Assembly (NCBI RefSeq): GCF_006965445.1
Contig: NZ_CP041356.1
Coordinates: forward strand, 2,232,001 to 2,296,000
Length of the DNA: 64,000 nucleotides
DNA from: Lactococcus protaetiae
GTDB taxonomy: Bacteria > Bacillota > Bacilli > Lactobacillales > Streptococcaceae
Reading direction: 5' to 3'
Each line of letters starts with the position of its first letter. Positions within the stretch are counted from its first letter, which is position 1. Both the position numbers and the translations under genes were made by a program. The notes beneath the pieces were generated by a model that was given only the letters and a program-made list of their open reading frames with translations, ran no database searches and was not told the DNA's origin. Shown here one piece after another: positions 47,015 to 56,704 of the stretch.

Positions 47015-47431
47015 TTATTTTAGATACTTTTCTAAGAAATCAAAAAGAAAATTTAGTCTGCCTGTCCATGCTAAAACAATCAGCAAAGTAAAGAATAGCA
47101 TCGTCCAAAACCATTGAGTATTACTAAGTTTTCTGTAACCACCATTGTAGAAGACATGAGTTTCTTTTTTTTCTGGAATACCATATCTTTCAATTAATTC
47201 ATCATATATTTTTTTTGAATTAGGACTAAGACTGTACTCTTGATTTTCTTCTAGTCTATGGAAATTTGTTAATAATTGTTCTACGGCTTCTTCAAAGCTT
47301 TCTCCACGGTCTAATCGAACAATAAATTTTTCAAAAGAGTTTCTTTCCCCATAGGACAATGCACTGTCTGAAATAATTATACTTTTTATTTTGATAGTTA
47401 TATTGTTCTCAAATTCTATTTTATCGTCCAT
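47015..47431 (-). CDS. Putative immunity protein of the LXG effector
   Basis: 138 residues, soluble and acidic for the first 105 residues, then one membrane helix near the C-terminus (WFWTMLFFTLLIVLAWTG). It starts 6 bp after the LXG frame ends and has a decayed paralogue downstream, the pattern expected of an effector-immunity pair. Family not recognised; immunity role inferred from position only. Confidence 0.6.
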   Translation of the reverse strand: MDDKIEFENNITIKIKSIIISDSALSYGERNSFEKFIVRLDRGESFEEAVEQLLTNFHRLEENQEYSLSPNSKKIYDELIERYGIPEKKETHVFYNGGYRKLSNTQWFWTMLFFTLLIVLAWTGRLNFLFDFLEKYLK

Positions 47432-47436
47432 AAATT

Positions 47437-48827
47437 TTACGACCCCAATGTTGCTGGATTTCCTCCATCTGAAATTTTTTGTTGCGCTTTTATTATTTCT
47501 TCTTGACGTTTCTTCTCTTTTTCCTTCGCTATTTTATCCAAATATTCTTTTCCACTCATATCCTCTTTTTCTTCGGAATGATATGATTTTTTAAAAGCAA
47601 AAGAATCCATCAAACCGTCCAATCCACCTTTAACAGTATCAGCATAGCCAAGTGTATGACTTTGTTCTTGTTTGTATTTTGGAGCCTTTCCCTCCCAAAC
47701 TCCAGCATATTCAACTCCTTTTGCCTCTTCAGAAGTCCCACTAATACCATTAAAACTAGCAAGATTATCCATGAAGCTTCCCCATTAACTGAAAGAACAA
47801 CATTCTTAGTTTCATCATAGACAACTTCTAAATTACCTTGATTAGTGTAATAGATTATCGTTTTAATCACGTCATCAGCTGAAACCTTATTTTCTGTATG
47901 AAGTTTAGAAAATTCCCCTGTAATAAAATTCCAGACATTTTTAACACCTTGACCCGCATCTGAAATCTTTTCTTTTTGATTTTGAGCATATATGGCGAAC
48001 ACTTCCGCTAAAGTCATCCCTGTTACTTTAGCTAGTTTTTTCAACTGCTCTACTGTAGCTTGGTTCTCTTTTGATACGTTGTCAGTTAAAATATCCTCTA
48101 AAGTCAAATCATTATGTTTTTTAGACACGAGTGATTCATCTAAATCTTTTCCAGTTAACTTTTTATACCAAGCCATGTCAATATTTTTACTCACTGTGAA
48201 ATTACCTTTTGAATCAAAAGAGCCACGTCTCAAACTTTTTGCTCCTAATAAAGCATAGCGAAAATCTTGCAAACTATCTGAAAACAACGAACTTGTTCGA
48301 CTTTCTACATCTTCCAAGATATGTATTTTGTCCTCTAGTTCTTGAATCTCTTTTTCGTAGTGATTTAAGACACTCTCTAAACCTTTTCCCTCAAAAAATA
48401 AATTTTCCGTTGCTGTTTGTGATAGGCTTGTTGCTAACAGTTGACTAAAAACAGTGAGTTGATTTTCTGTTAAGGCTTTTTGTTGACGCTTGATTTCAAG
48501 CAAGTGTTCAAAATACGTTTTATCATAAACACTATCAGAATAACGGTCAAATGCTTCAATCGCTGATTTATAGGTATTTAACTCTGATTTAATTGTAGTC
48601 GTTGCATTTTTTAGTTCATTAAGCATGGGGACAACGAGTTGTCTAAAAAGCGTGTCTGCCGCATGATAAGCTTGACCTGATAAACCAGCAAAAGGGGCTC
48701 CGATGCAAGAAACTAACCGCTCAACTCCCTCTTGCAAGTCACTGATGATTTGGTCGGCAGTTGAAAGATTATGGTCTAATGCTGAAACCAAGGCTTGACC
48801 GTCTGCTTTGGTATATTTTAATCCCAC
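47437..48827 (-). CDS. LXG-domain type VII secretion effector (frameshifted)
   Basis: The N-terminal about 200 residues form an LXG domain (MGLKYTKADGQALVSALDHN, all-helical, with coiled coils), which directs polymorphic toxins to the type VII secretion system. The frame changes at about 47770: SVNGEAS continues in another frame as MDNLASFNGISG...GGNPATLGS, giving about 463 residues in total; without the shift the protein would end in an unrelated hydrophobic tail. The C-terminal toxin-like part is not recognised. The GTG start at 48827 overlaps the upstream gene by 10 nt. Confidence 0.78.
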
Positions 48828-49177
48828 GGTAACTGATTCCTTTCTTGATGTGTCATTTCTATCTCCTCTTGAATTCGATTACTTTCATTACGGTAATCTT
48901 GTTCTAATTGCCCTAGTTGACGTTCTGAAACATTTTGAATCTCACGACGGACTTCGCGAAAAGTCTCGGCACTCCAACCTAATTTTTGTCCGCCTTGTTC
49001 TGCTTGATAATAAGTTTCTTCTTCCTCACGAAATAAGTGGTTCATTTGGTTTTGATACGCTTCAATTTGGCGTTGAATATTTTTCTTTTCTTGACTAAAC
49101 TCATCTAACTGATTTTCTTTATAACTAATCAAGCGATTCAATTCTAAACGTTGGTCTGCACTTCTATCTCTTTGCAT
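48818..49177 (-). CDS. DUF3958-like type VII secretion partner
   Basis: 119 residues, almost entirely coiled-coil helix (RLISYKENQLDEFSQEKKNIQRQ...). The position between an Esx-like gene and an LXG gene, and the size, match DUF3958 family partners that accompany LXG effectors as targeting factors. The ATG at 49177 overlaps the previous stop (TAATG), so translation is coupled. Confidence 0.75.
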   Translation of the reverse strand: MQRDRSADQRLELNRLISYKENQLDEFSQEKKNIQRQIEAYQNQMNHLFREEEETYYQAEQGGQKLGWSAETFREVRREIQNVSERQLGQLEQDYRNESNRIQEEIEMTHQERNQLPWD

Positions 49178-49449
49178 TAAAACCCCCAACTTTGAGCATC
49201 CGTTTGGTCGCGGTATTCAATAATTTGAGCTAAACCAGTTACTTTGTGCGCCTGCGTTTGAATCGTTTCAACCAATTCTTCTACATCTTTAAGCATATCG
49301 TTAGTTAAATTTTGGGCAGAACTCATACATTTTAAACTACTTCCTGAAAATTCAACTTGTTTACCTTGAGTTGAACTTGTCACACTCGTCAATTTTGAAA
49401 CAGCACTTTGTGCCACTCCAATGTCCGAACTGATCCTTGATGTTCCCAT
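49177..49449 (-). CDS. TIGR04197-like WXG100-type effector or chaperone
   Basis: 90 residues, helical hairpin type, starting MGTSRISSDIGVAQSAVSKL. Its size and position match the TIGR04197 (SACOL2603-like) small Esx-related proteins that head LXG operons. First gene of the cassette; ribosome site AAGGAG. No WxG is seen. The secretion ATPase EssC and other machinery are not in this window. Confidence 0.75.
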   Translation of the reverse strand: MGTSRISSDIGVAQSAVSKLTSVTSSTQGKQVEFSGSSLKCMSSAQNLTNDMLKDVEELVETIQTQAHKVTGLAQIIEYRDQTDAQSWGF

Positions 49450-49533
49450 TAAGTAAAATTCTCCTTAAATTTTCATGTGATTCTAATTAAGTTTATTTTA
49501 CAGTTTTTAGAATACATTTGCAAGATGTAAAAA

Positions 49534-49567
49534 GAAAAAGCTAGACTTACTCTAGCTTTTTTATTTC
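49534..49567. terminator. Isolated terminator hairpin
   Basis: AAAAGCTAG / CTAGCTTTT followed by TTATTT, placed between the divergent Esx-like gene and queA, where no converging transcript is visible. Perhaps a remnant of a lost gene. The rest of 49450-49857 is AT-rich with no gene that I can see. Confidence 0.5.
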
Positions 49568-49857
49568 AATTTCTAATACCTCTCAGCAAATACCGCTAGT
49601 TCTACTATTTTCAAACCTAACTCCGATTCATAAGTGCTAGCCATAACTAGTTTAATAAATTGTTCTCCAAGAGCTCAAAATATTTCCCTAAAAGTTTTCC
49701 TTTTGATAAAACATGAATAATTTCCGAATTATAGCAAAATCAAACTCTTGACAAAATAACATTTTATCTTGCATAAAAAACCATTAGGCCTTATCATTAT
49801 TGCCGAGATGAACCACCATAAAAACTCACATCAAAATACGCTGCCTGAGTGAAATTT

Positions 49858-49873
49858 TGCTATAATTGTCTTT
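49858..49873 (+). promoter_or_regulatory. Extended -10 promoter, predicted leaderless queA
   Basis: TGCTATAAT at 49858-49866 then 7 nt (TGTCTTT) before the ATG at 49874; no Shine-Dalgarno sequence. Confidence 0.65.
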
Positions 49874-50911
49874 ATGAATATTAACGAATTTGATTTTGAT
49901 TTACCAGAAGAACTTATTGCTCAAACCCCTTTAGAAAAGCGTTCTGAGTCACGTCTTTTGGTCCTTGACCCTAAAACTCACCAAATGCAAGATAAGCATT
50001 TTTATAATATTATTGACGAGCTTGAAGCTGGAGATGCTTTAGTGCTTAATAACACTCGTGTCTTGCCTGCTAGGTTGCATGGTATGCGCAGTGAAACAGG
50101 AGGGCATATTGAACTGCTTTTACTCAAGGATTTGGGTGAAAATCGCTGGGAAACTCTTGCAAAACCTGCTCGGAAGATGAAAGTCGGTGAGCAAGTTATT
50201 TTTGGTGATGGTCGTCTGAGCGCTGTTGTTATCGAAATACTTGAGCATGGTGGACGCATTGTTGAATTTCATTACGACGGAATTTTTCTTGAAATTTTGG
50301 AAAGTTTAGGTGAAATGCCACTTCCACCCTATATTCACGAACAACTTGAAGACCAAGAACGTTATCAAACGGTTTTTGCCAAAGAAAATGGCTCTGCTGC
50401 AGCTCCAACAGCAGGTTTACACTATACACCAGAACTTTTGCAAGCCATCGAAGATAAAGGCGTAAAAATTGTTGAACTGACACTCCACGTAGGTCTTGGT
50501 ACTTTCAGACCTGTCAGCGTAGATAATGTTGACGAGCATCATATGCATAGTGAATTTTATCAACTTTCAGAAGAGGCAGCAAGAACCCTCCGCGAAGTTA
50601 AGGCCTCTGGTCACAAGGTTGTTGCCTGTGGGACAACATCTATTAGAACTTTAGAAACAATCGGAAGCAAGTTTAAAGGAGATATACAAGCAGATTCAGG
50701 CTGGACAGACATTTTCATCAAACCTGGCTATGAATGGAAAGTTGTTGATGCTTTCAACACAAACTTTCACCTTCCAAAGTCAACATTAGTCATGCTTGTT
50801 GCTGCATTTGCTGGACGCGATTTTGTACTTGAAGCTTATCAACACGCCGTTGATGAAAAATATCGCTTTTTCAGTTTTGGTGATGCAATGTTTGTACGAA
50901 CAAAAGCATAA
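49874..50911 (+). CDS. queA: S-adenosylmethionine:tRNA ribosyltransferase-isomerase
   Basis: 345 residues, full-length QueA, which transfers the ribose of SAM to 7-aminomethyl-7-deazaguanine at tRNA position 34 to form epoxyqueuosine. Motifs: [18 protein letters not shown] at the N-terminus, [21 protein letters not shown] and [13 protein letters not shown]. Transcript probably leaderless. It is followed by a CTGACAAAAACTTTGTCAG hairpin that grades into the 72-bp repeat array. Confidence 0.97.
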   Translation: MNINEFDFDLPEELIAQTPLEKRSESRLLVLDPKTHQMQDKHFYNIIDELEAGDALVLNNTRVLPARLHGMRSETGGHIELLLLKDLGENRWETLAKPARKMKVGEQVIFGDGRLSAVVIEILEHGGRIVEFHYDGIFLEILESLGEMPLPPYIHEQLEDQERYQTVFAKENGSAAAPTAGLHYTPELLQAIEDKGVKIVELTLHVGLGTFRPVSVDNVDEHHMHSEFYQLSEEAARTLREVKASGHKVVACGTTSIRTLETIGSKFKGDIQADSGWTDIFIKPGYEWKVVDAFNTNFHLPKSTLVMLVAAFAGRDFVLEAYQHAVDEKYRFFSFGDAMFVRTKA

Positions 50912-50929
50912 AATTCACTGACAAAAACT

Positions 50930-51450
50930 TTGTCAGTTCAACGCAACTAAAACGAGCATTGAATCCACCAAATAAAGGAATTATCAGCCCAGCTGATAAT
51001 TCTGTCAGTTCAATGCGACTAACGCGAGCATTGAATCCACCAGATAAAGGAATTATCAGCTGGACTAATAATTCTGTCAGTTCATGCGACTAACGTGAGC
51101 ATTGAATCTACCAGATAAAGGAATTATCAGCCCAGCTGATAATTCTGTCAGTTCAATGCGACTAACGCAAGCATTGAATCTACCAGATAAAGGAATTATC
51201 AGCTGGACTGATAATTCTGTCAGTTCAATGCGACTAACGCGAGCATTGAATCTACCAGATAAAGGAATTATCAGCCAAGCTGATAATTCTGTCAGTTCAA
51301 TGCGACTAACGCGAGCATTGAATCTACCAGATAAAGGAATTATCAGCCAAGCTGATAATTCTGTCAGTTCAATGCGACTAACGCGAGCATTGAATCTACC
51401 AGATAAAGGAATTATCAGCCAAGCTGATAATTCTGTCAGTATACTGACAG
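50930..51450 (+). repeat. Seven 72-bp tandem repeats with paired hairpins
   Basis: Units start with CTGTCAG at 50930 (as TTGTCAG), 51002, 51074, 51145, 51217, 51289 and 51361, with a final CTGTCAGTATACTGACAG at 51433. Each unit holds two hairpins: TTCAATGC...GCATTGAA and GAATTATCAGC...GCTGATAATTC. The loop of the second alternates (CCA, TGGAC, CAA types). One unit is 71 bp. The 72-bp period keeps a frame open, but there is no ribosome site; I do not call a gene. Confidence 0.9.
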
Positions 51451-51462
51451 AAAAAAACTATT

Positions 51463-51668
51463 GCATACAAGGACCGCTTAGTTGTTATACCTAAAGGTTG
51501 TGTCTTAGGTTCGCCGTCAAAAACAATACGAGTTGACTTCACAACCTTAATAAATAGGCTTTTTAATACTAGTTCACCTAGTCGTAGTGGCAACAACAAC
51601 TAGCATATCCGTTGCTGCTTTAGCGCAAACGGCTATCCTATAAAGTCGGAAGTTCAAATCGCAATCCA
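51463..51668 (-). repeat. Mosaic hairpin element
   Basis: Adjoins the 72-bp array. Modules TTGCATACAAGGACCGCTTAG, AAAGGTTGTGTCTTAGG, GAGTTGACTTCACAACC, CTAGCATATCCGTT and TATCCTATAAAGTCGG recur in the element at 42236-42515. Confidence 0.6.
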
Positions 51669-51683
51669 GCAGAGCTGGCAAGG

Positions 51684-51752
51684 CGAAATGGTAAGCGCAA
51701 GAAGTGGTTTGCGTAGGATGCAAACTTTAACTTCTAAGCGATAGTTTAGAAG
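51684..51752 (+). repeat. Copy B of a roughly 60-bp repeat pair
   Basis: GGCGAAATGGTAAGCGCAAG then AAGTGGTTTGCGTAGGATGC, resembling 22195-22265, ending in an AACTTCTAAGCG/TTAGAAGT hairpin, directly before the ribosome site of the next gene. Confidence 0.45.
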
Positions 51753-51773
51753 TCAAACAATATAAGGAGCAAA

Positions 51774-52406
51774 ATGAGCTTTCTCAACCTTGTTATGACA
51801 CCTGATTTTATCAGCATTATCTCAGATGGACAAATTACAACTGACCAACACATCACACAAAGTCACTTTAAAAAATTTGAAACTAGCCCAAATGGTTTTG
51901 TTGTCGGTATAACAGGATTTGAACTTATTACAAATGAGATTAGAAAAAAATTTTACTATCAGCCAAAATTGACCTTTGATGAAGCACAGCTTTTTTTAAG
52001 AGATGAATTAGAAAAATATAAAAATAAGCAAGCTACTTTTGGTCAGTTTATCCAATTCAATGCTATCATTGCTGGATACCCAAATTTACTGACAGAGCCC
52101 CTTTCCTCTAAGCATGAATCTTCTACCCTGTCAGTGCCAGAAGCCACGACATTCCACATTGAAAATCAAAGCATTACAGAAACACATTATCAAAATTCGG
52201 CAGTTCTTTCTCTCATACCCGATGATATTTCATTTAATCCTAATCGTCTCATCAGCGATAACCTTGCCAATTTTTCCTCTCAAACACTCTTACCTCATCT
52301 TCAAAATCTCCAACGCAACGCTCTCTACAAAGTCGCTGACGAATCTAAAACTGTAAATCGTGTCATTTTTCAAGAAACGATTACCCCTACCAATCTCATT
52401 AGGTGA
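51774..52406 (+). CDS. Hypothetical protein, possible Ntn-hydrolase-like fold
   Basis: 210 residues, ribosome site TAAGGAGC. The N-terminus (MSFLNLVMTPDFISIISDGQITTD, then GFVVGITGFELIT) resembles the first strands of proteasome-like Ntn hydrolases by pattern only; no catalytic N-terminal Thr is evident. Residues about 103-125 (LLTEPLSSKHESSTLSVPEA) are an insertion encoded by CTGACAG/CTGTCAG units at 52090-52138. Single gene ended by a strong terminator. Family uncertain. Confidence 0.65.
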   Translation: MSFLNLVMTPDFISIISDGQITTDQHITQSHFKKFETSPNGFVVGITGFELITNEIRKKFYYQPKLTFDEAQLFLRDELEKYKNKQATFGQFIQFNAIIAGYPNLLTEPLSSKHESSTLSVPEATTFHIENQSITETHYQNSAVLSLIPDDISFNPNRLISDNLANFSSQTLLPHLQNLQRNALYKVADESKTVNRVIFQETITPTNLIR

Positions 52407-52491
52407 CTCCCAATGAGAAATTGTTTACTGACAACCTTCTGTCAGCACTGATAATGTTTGTAGATTTGGAGTTGAGCTGGTATGACAAAAC

Positions 52492-52522
52492 AAAAAGACT
52501 GAGTTACTCAGTCTTTTTTTCA
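52492..52522. terminator. Bidirectional terminator
   Basis: AAAAGACTGAG / CTCAGTCTTTT followed by TTT; overlaps the stop codon of the small minus-strand gene and ends the plus-strand gene. Confidence 0.8.
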
Positions 52523-52704
52523 TCATGTTTTTCTTGATTGGCTTTGGATAATGTTAATTTGCCCTTTGGATTATATTTTTTTAACAATGTATCAATCCGT
52601 GCATCCGTCCAATAATCTGCAGAAGCAATAAAATTACCATCTTTATCTCGGTCACCAATAATTTTAAATCCCATTCTTGTTCTCCAAAATCGCTTATTGC
52701 TCAT
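52504..52704 (-). CDS. Small basic hypothetical protein
   Basis: About 66 residues from the ATG at 52704 (MSNKRFWRTRMGFKIIGDRD; AAGG upstream); a start nine codons earlier is possible. Lys-rich C-terminus (LSKANQEKHDEKKTE). No family recognised. Upstream DNA to 52936 contains a partial mosaic element and no other gene. Confidence 0.5.
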   Translation of the reverse strand: MSNKRFWRTRMGFKIIGDRDKDGNFIASADYWTDARIDTLLKKYNPKGKLTLSKANQEKHDEKKTE

Positions 52705-52794
52705 TCGTTGCCTTGCAACTTCACCATACAAAATTAAGCTTTATCGCCTTCATTTGAGTTTCAATCTCGATGAATCTAATACTGTTTAATTTCT

Positions 52795-52880
52795 AAATAT
52801 TCCATTTAGAAATTACTTCGCTTTGCTCTGCTTCCGATTTCACTATCTCCGCAACTTCGTTGCTCCGCTGTCCTTTTGCA
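52795..52880 (+). repeat. Partial mosaic hairpin element
   Basis: Short block with ACTATCTCCGCAACTTCG, TTGCTCCGCTGTCC and CTTTGCTCTGCTTCCG modules downstream of obgE; both canonical ends are missing. Confidence 0.5.
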
Positions 52881-52936
52881 GTTGATCCAATAATCTTACT
52901 GCATAAAATTAAAGATAAACTAGTATAAATCTTATG

Positions 52937-54250
52937 TCAATCCACAAATTCAAACTCAAATTTACGAATTCTTACATAATCGCCATCACGAGCGCCCATT
53001 TTCCGAAGGGTTTCATCAACACCCATAGAACGCAGCTGACGAGCAAACTTCATAACAGATTCATCATGGTCAAAGTTTGTCATAATGAATAATTTTTCAA
53101 TCTTCTCACCAGACAAGCGCCATCCTCCATCATCATCTCTAGACACACTAAAAGGTTGCTCCTCTTCTTCAAATCCGTAGTACGCAGCTTCATTCGCAAT
53201 CTCGTCTTCATCATAAAGCAAGAACTCAGGCGTTTCGGAAAGTAGTTCACTCGTGCGAGCCAACAGACCTTGAAGACCTGTTTTCGTTAAACCAGAAACT
53301 TCAAAGATTTCAGGCATTTGCTCGTCATCTTTCAAATCTGCCGCTAATTTTTCTTTAAACTCTGCCAGACGTTCAGGAGCTTCAGGCATATCCATTTTAT
53401 TTGCTACAATGATTTGTGGGCGTTCCATCAAGCGCAGATTATAAGATTCCAACTCATCATTAATCGTTTTATAATCTTCATAAGGGTCACGTCCTTCAAG
53501 TTCAGACATATCTAAGACATGAAGCAAGACGCGCGTCCGCTCAATATGTCTAAGAAATTGAATACCAAGACCCGCACCTGAATGCGCTCCTTCAATCAAA
53601 CCAGGCATATCCGCCATAACAAAGCTATCGCCATAGCCGACTTGTACCATCCCAATATTTGGAGTAATTGTCGTAAAATGATAAGCTCCGATTTTTGGTC
53701 TAGCGTTTGATACTACAGAAAGTAAAGTTGATTTACCCACAGATGGAAATCCAACCAAACCAACATCTGCAAGAACACGAAGTTCCAACAACAAAATCTT
53801 ATCCTCACCAGGCTCACCATTTTCGGCAACCTCTGGCGCAGGATTGCGTGGTGTTGCAAAACGAATATTTCCTCGTCCTCCACGTCCTCCTTTAGCTACA
53901 ACAAATTCTTGATCCTTTTCAATCAAGTCAGCAAGTACGTTACCTGTTTCATTATCTTTGACCGTTGTTCCTTGAGGAACGCGCACAATTAAATCTTCAG
54001 CGCCACGTCCATGCATTCCCTTATTCATCCCCTTTTCGCCAGCTTTAGCACGAAAAATACGATTATAACGGAAATCCATCAATGTAGACATTCCTTCATC
54101 TACCTTGAAAATAACTGAACCACCTTTTCCGCCATCACCGCCTGCGGGGCCTCCGTCTGGGACATATTTTTCACGACGAAAAGCAACTGCTCCATCGCCA
54201 CCTTTCCCAGCTTTTACCTCAATTTTAGCTGTATCTAAAAATAAGCTCAT
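52937..54250 (-). CDS. obgE: GTPase ObgE
   Basis: 437 residues: the Gly-rich Obg domain ([31 protein letters not shown]...), the G domain with G1 [24 protein letters not shown] and NKMD, and a C-terminal OCT domain (about residues 355-437). An essential ribosome- and stress-associated GTPase. Upstream of the small hypothetical gene with a mosaic fragment between. Confidence 0.97.
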   Translation of the reverse strand: MSLFLDTAKIEVKAGKGGDGAVAFRREKYVPDGGPAGGDGGKGGSVIFKVDEGMSTLMDFRYNRIFRAKAGEKGMNKGMHGRGAEDLIVRVPQGTTVKDNETGNVLADLIEKDQEFVVAKGGRGGRGNIRFATPRNPAPEVAENGEPGEDKILLLELRVLADVGLVGFPSVGKSTLLSVVSNARPKIGAYHFTTITPNIGMVQVGYGDSFVMADMPGLIEGAHSGAGLGIQFLRHIERTRVLLHVLDMSELEGRDPYEDYKTINDELESYNLRLMERPQIIVANKMDMPEAPERLAEFKEKLAADLKDDEQMPEIFEVSGLTKTGLQGLLARTSELLSETPEFLLYDEDEIANEAAYYGFEEEEQPFSVSRDDDGGWRLSGEKIEKLFIMTNFDHDESVMKFARQLRSMGVDETLRKMGARDGDYVRIRKFEFEFVD

Positions 54251-54290
54251 TTTATTTTTTCCTCTGTTTTCCTATTTTTCAGCACTTCCT

Positions 54291-54325
54291 AAAAAAAATA
54301 GGAGCTTTGAACTGCTCCTATTTTA
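54291..54325 (-). terminator. Terminator of the murD-murG-divIB operon
   Basis: AAAATAGGAGC / GCTCCTATTTT followed by TTTT on the minus strand, about 55 bp after divIB. Confidence 0.85.
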
Positions 54326-54380
54326 TCATATTTTGTTAATTATCTCAAAAGCTGGTTTTAACTCGGTCATATTTTTTATT

Positions 54381-55484
54381 CTAGTTACTAGTAGTCGTAC
54401 TGCTCGCTGATGTTCCTGTATTTTCCGCTGCTTTTTTGGCTTTTTCTGCCGCGAGTGATGATGATTGAGCACTAGCTTGTTTGCTTAGGGCAGCAAGATA
54501 GGCAGCTTTAGGTTTTGTATAAATTCCTGCTTCCATATCAACGACTTGGGGTGCCTTGACCTGTTTGGCAACACTTGGATAATAGGGGAGTTTTTCAGCG
54601 ATTTGACTCAAAGGCACCCGAACTTGATTGCCATCGCTCATGTCAAGAGCAATAAAATCTTTGCTTGCGCTAGTTGGAGTTTTTGTCACATTGGTAATCA
54701 GAGCTTTTAAAGCGGGTTTCAATGTTTCATATGCTCTTACAAACTCCTGAACCTCAGCATTTGAAAAATTTTGTAGAGTAGGAAGCTTATTTTCTTGTAC
54801 TTGTTTTGAATCAACTGGTGTTGTGATAATATATCCATTACTCAAAACAAGATAGGTTTTATTACTTTGTTTGACATAGACACTATTTGCATATTCTTGG
54901 ATTTGAGCTTCAAAATTATTGGGAAAATGGTAGCTCAACTTTACAGTAGATACGCGTGGAAATTGAGCTTTTATTGTATTTTCAATATTTTGTTTTGTGT
55001 TCAAAATTTGAAAAATACTGTCACCCGTTTTAATTTTAGAAGCCAAAGCGATTTGTTCTGCACTTTCATTTTGGTTTCCAGATACAGTAAAGTTTCCGAT
55101 TTTGCTTAATGGAGAAACTGCGTAAACAGAGCCAAAGAAAATAAGTAGCGCAAAAGCCAAACCAATCCACATTTTTTTGAGGAGAGCCCCACTGCCCGCA
55201 AAAATAGATGGTCTAGTTTCTCTTAAACTTTCAACATCTTGAGCAATATTTTCTAGCTCACTCAGGATTGTTTCTTGGCCTTCTACATTTTCTGTTTCTT
55301 CTAAAATGTCTTTCCTGTTCTTAGCTTCTTCCTTCTTTGAGACTGTTTTGAGGAATGGAGAAGAGAAACGAGCAATTTTGGGTTGATTTTTCTTAGCTTC
55401 TTGTCTGGCTTCCTCAGCTTTTTTTTGCCGATATTCGAGATTTTTTTCTTGCCAGGGTGTTAGATTTTTATCTTTTTCACTCAT
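54381..55484 (-). CDS. divIB: Cell division protein DivIB/FtsQ
   Basis: 367 residues: a long charged cytoplasmic N-terminus (Lys/Glu-rich, to about residue 105), one membrane helix (MWIGLAFALLIFFGSVYAV), an extracellular POTRA domain (SKIGNFTVSGNQNESAEQIALAS) and beta domain, and an Ala/Ser-rich tail. It binds FtsL/FtsB at the septum. It overlaps the murG stop by 4 nt (ATGA), the standard dcw order murD-murG-divIB. Confidence 0.94.
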   Translation of the reverse strand: MSEKDKNLTPWQEKNLEYRQKKAEEARQEAKKNQPKIARFSSPFLKTVSKKEEAKNRKDILEETENVEGQETILSELENIAQDVESLRETRPSIFAGSGALLKKMWIGLAFALLIFFGSVYAVSPLSKIGNFTVSGNQNESAEQIALASKIKTGDSIFQILNTKQNIENTIKAQFPRVSTVKLSYHFPNNFEAQIQEYANSVYVKQSNKTYLVLSNGYIITTPVDSKQVQENKLPTLQNFSNAEVQEFVRAYETLKPALKALITNVTKTPTSASKDFIALDMSDGNQVRVPLSQIAEKLPYYPSVAKQVKAPQVVDMEAGIYTKPKAAYLAALSKQASAQSSSLAAEKAKKAAENTGTSASSTTTSN

Positions 55485-56574
55485 TTAATTATTTCTTTCA
55501 CAAGATTGTAAAGTCGCTCACTTGCATCTGGTACGCCTGCTTTGCGACTATTTTCTGCCATTTGCTGGTAGTTGTTCTCGTCCTTGAAAATTTCATTGAT
55601 GGTTTCAATCATCACTTCACCTGTTAACTCACTGTCTGGAATCATTTTGGCAGCATTTATTTTGACTAGTGCCTGAGCATTCTTGGTTTGATGGTCAGCA
55701 GTCACGTTAGGACTAGGTACAAAAATCGTCGGTAAACCTAATGCTGTAATCTCCGCAATGGTCGTCGCTCCAGCACGGCAAAGAATTAAATCCGAAGCTG
55801 AAAGAACTTCAAGCATATTTGAAATATATGGACGTATTGCTATATTTTGGCTATTTTCGTAAGGGGCGAAGTACTCGTGGTCTTCATCATAGTAAATTTG
55901 ACCCGATGCATAAATCACTTGATAGTCTTGTTCAACAAACTGAGGGAGGGCTTGTTTTACTGCTTCATTTATCGTCATAGCACCACGTGAACCACCAAAA
56001 ATCACGACTGTTTTCTTACCTTTTTGTAGATGATATTCACTTTCTAAAACATCTGAGTGTTTCAAGTCTGCAACTTCTTGAGCCCGTGGATTTCCAGTGA
56101 AAACTGTCTTTTCGGCTGGAAAGAACGGTTTTGCAGCTTCAAATGCAACCGCAATTTTGGTCACATGTTTACTTAGAAATTTATTTGTAATTCCTGGAAT
56201 TGAGTTTTGCTCGTGAATAAGTGTCGGAATTCTCAATTTTTCTGCGGCATAGAGTACAGGTCCTGCGACATATCCCCCGTACCAATAACGACGTCTGGCT
56301 GAAATTCTTGGATTAATTTTTTAGCATCACGCGCTGATTTGAGAAATTTCGCAATTGTTCTGAAATTATCTAAACTTAGCGAACGCTTGAATCCTTGCAC
56401 GTCTACCGTTTGGAAATCTATTCCTGCTGCTGGAACAATTTTATTTTCCAGTCCACGCGTCGTCCCAACATATAGAATTTTTGAGTCCGGCTCAACTGTT
56501 TTAAGGTAATTAATGAAAGCAAGCGCTGGATAAATATGTCCACCCGTCCCGCCGCCTGTAATGATAATTCGCAT
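55481..56574 (-). CDS. murG: UDP-GlcNAc:undecaprenyl-PP-MurNAc-pentapeptide transferase (frameshifted)
   Basis: About 364 residues after repair of a one-base loss in the CCCCC run 56274-56278: VIGTGG then [25 protein letters not shown]-terminal [11 protein letters not shown] binds the lipid phosphate; the C-terminal donor site includes [11 protein letters not shown] and [15 protein letters not shown]. It makes lipid II at the inner membrane face. Start at the ATG 56574 with TTGGAG upstream. The frameshift hits an essential gene in a homopolymer, so a sequencing error is likely. Confidence 0.94.
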
Positions 56575-56704
56575 TTTGTTCTCCAATTTTAACTTGGGGT
56601 TTTTGGCTCACTGACAGAATCCTGTCAGTTTTATTTTTTCTACATTAGATGTGTATTTATAGACTAGAACCTCGTCAGCACAGACCTTTTCACTGATGAG
56701 GTCG

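Noticed and set aside
50930-51450. CRISPR array
   Set aside because: The units are contiguous near-identical 72-mers without unique spacers, and no cas genes are present.
51102-51494. 130-codon frame with 24-residue repeats
   Set aside because: A consequence of the 72-bp period (24 codons). No Shine-Dalgarno; the hairpins and perfect palindromes argue for a nucleic-acid role.
53707-54410. Plus-strand frames across obgE
   Set aside because: Shadows of the Gly-rich Obg domain; no start signals.
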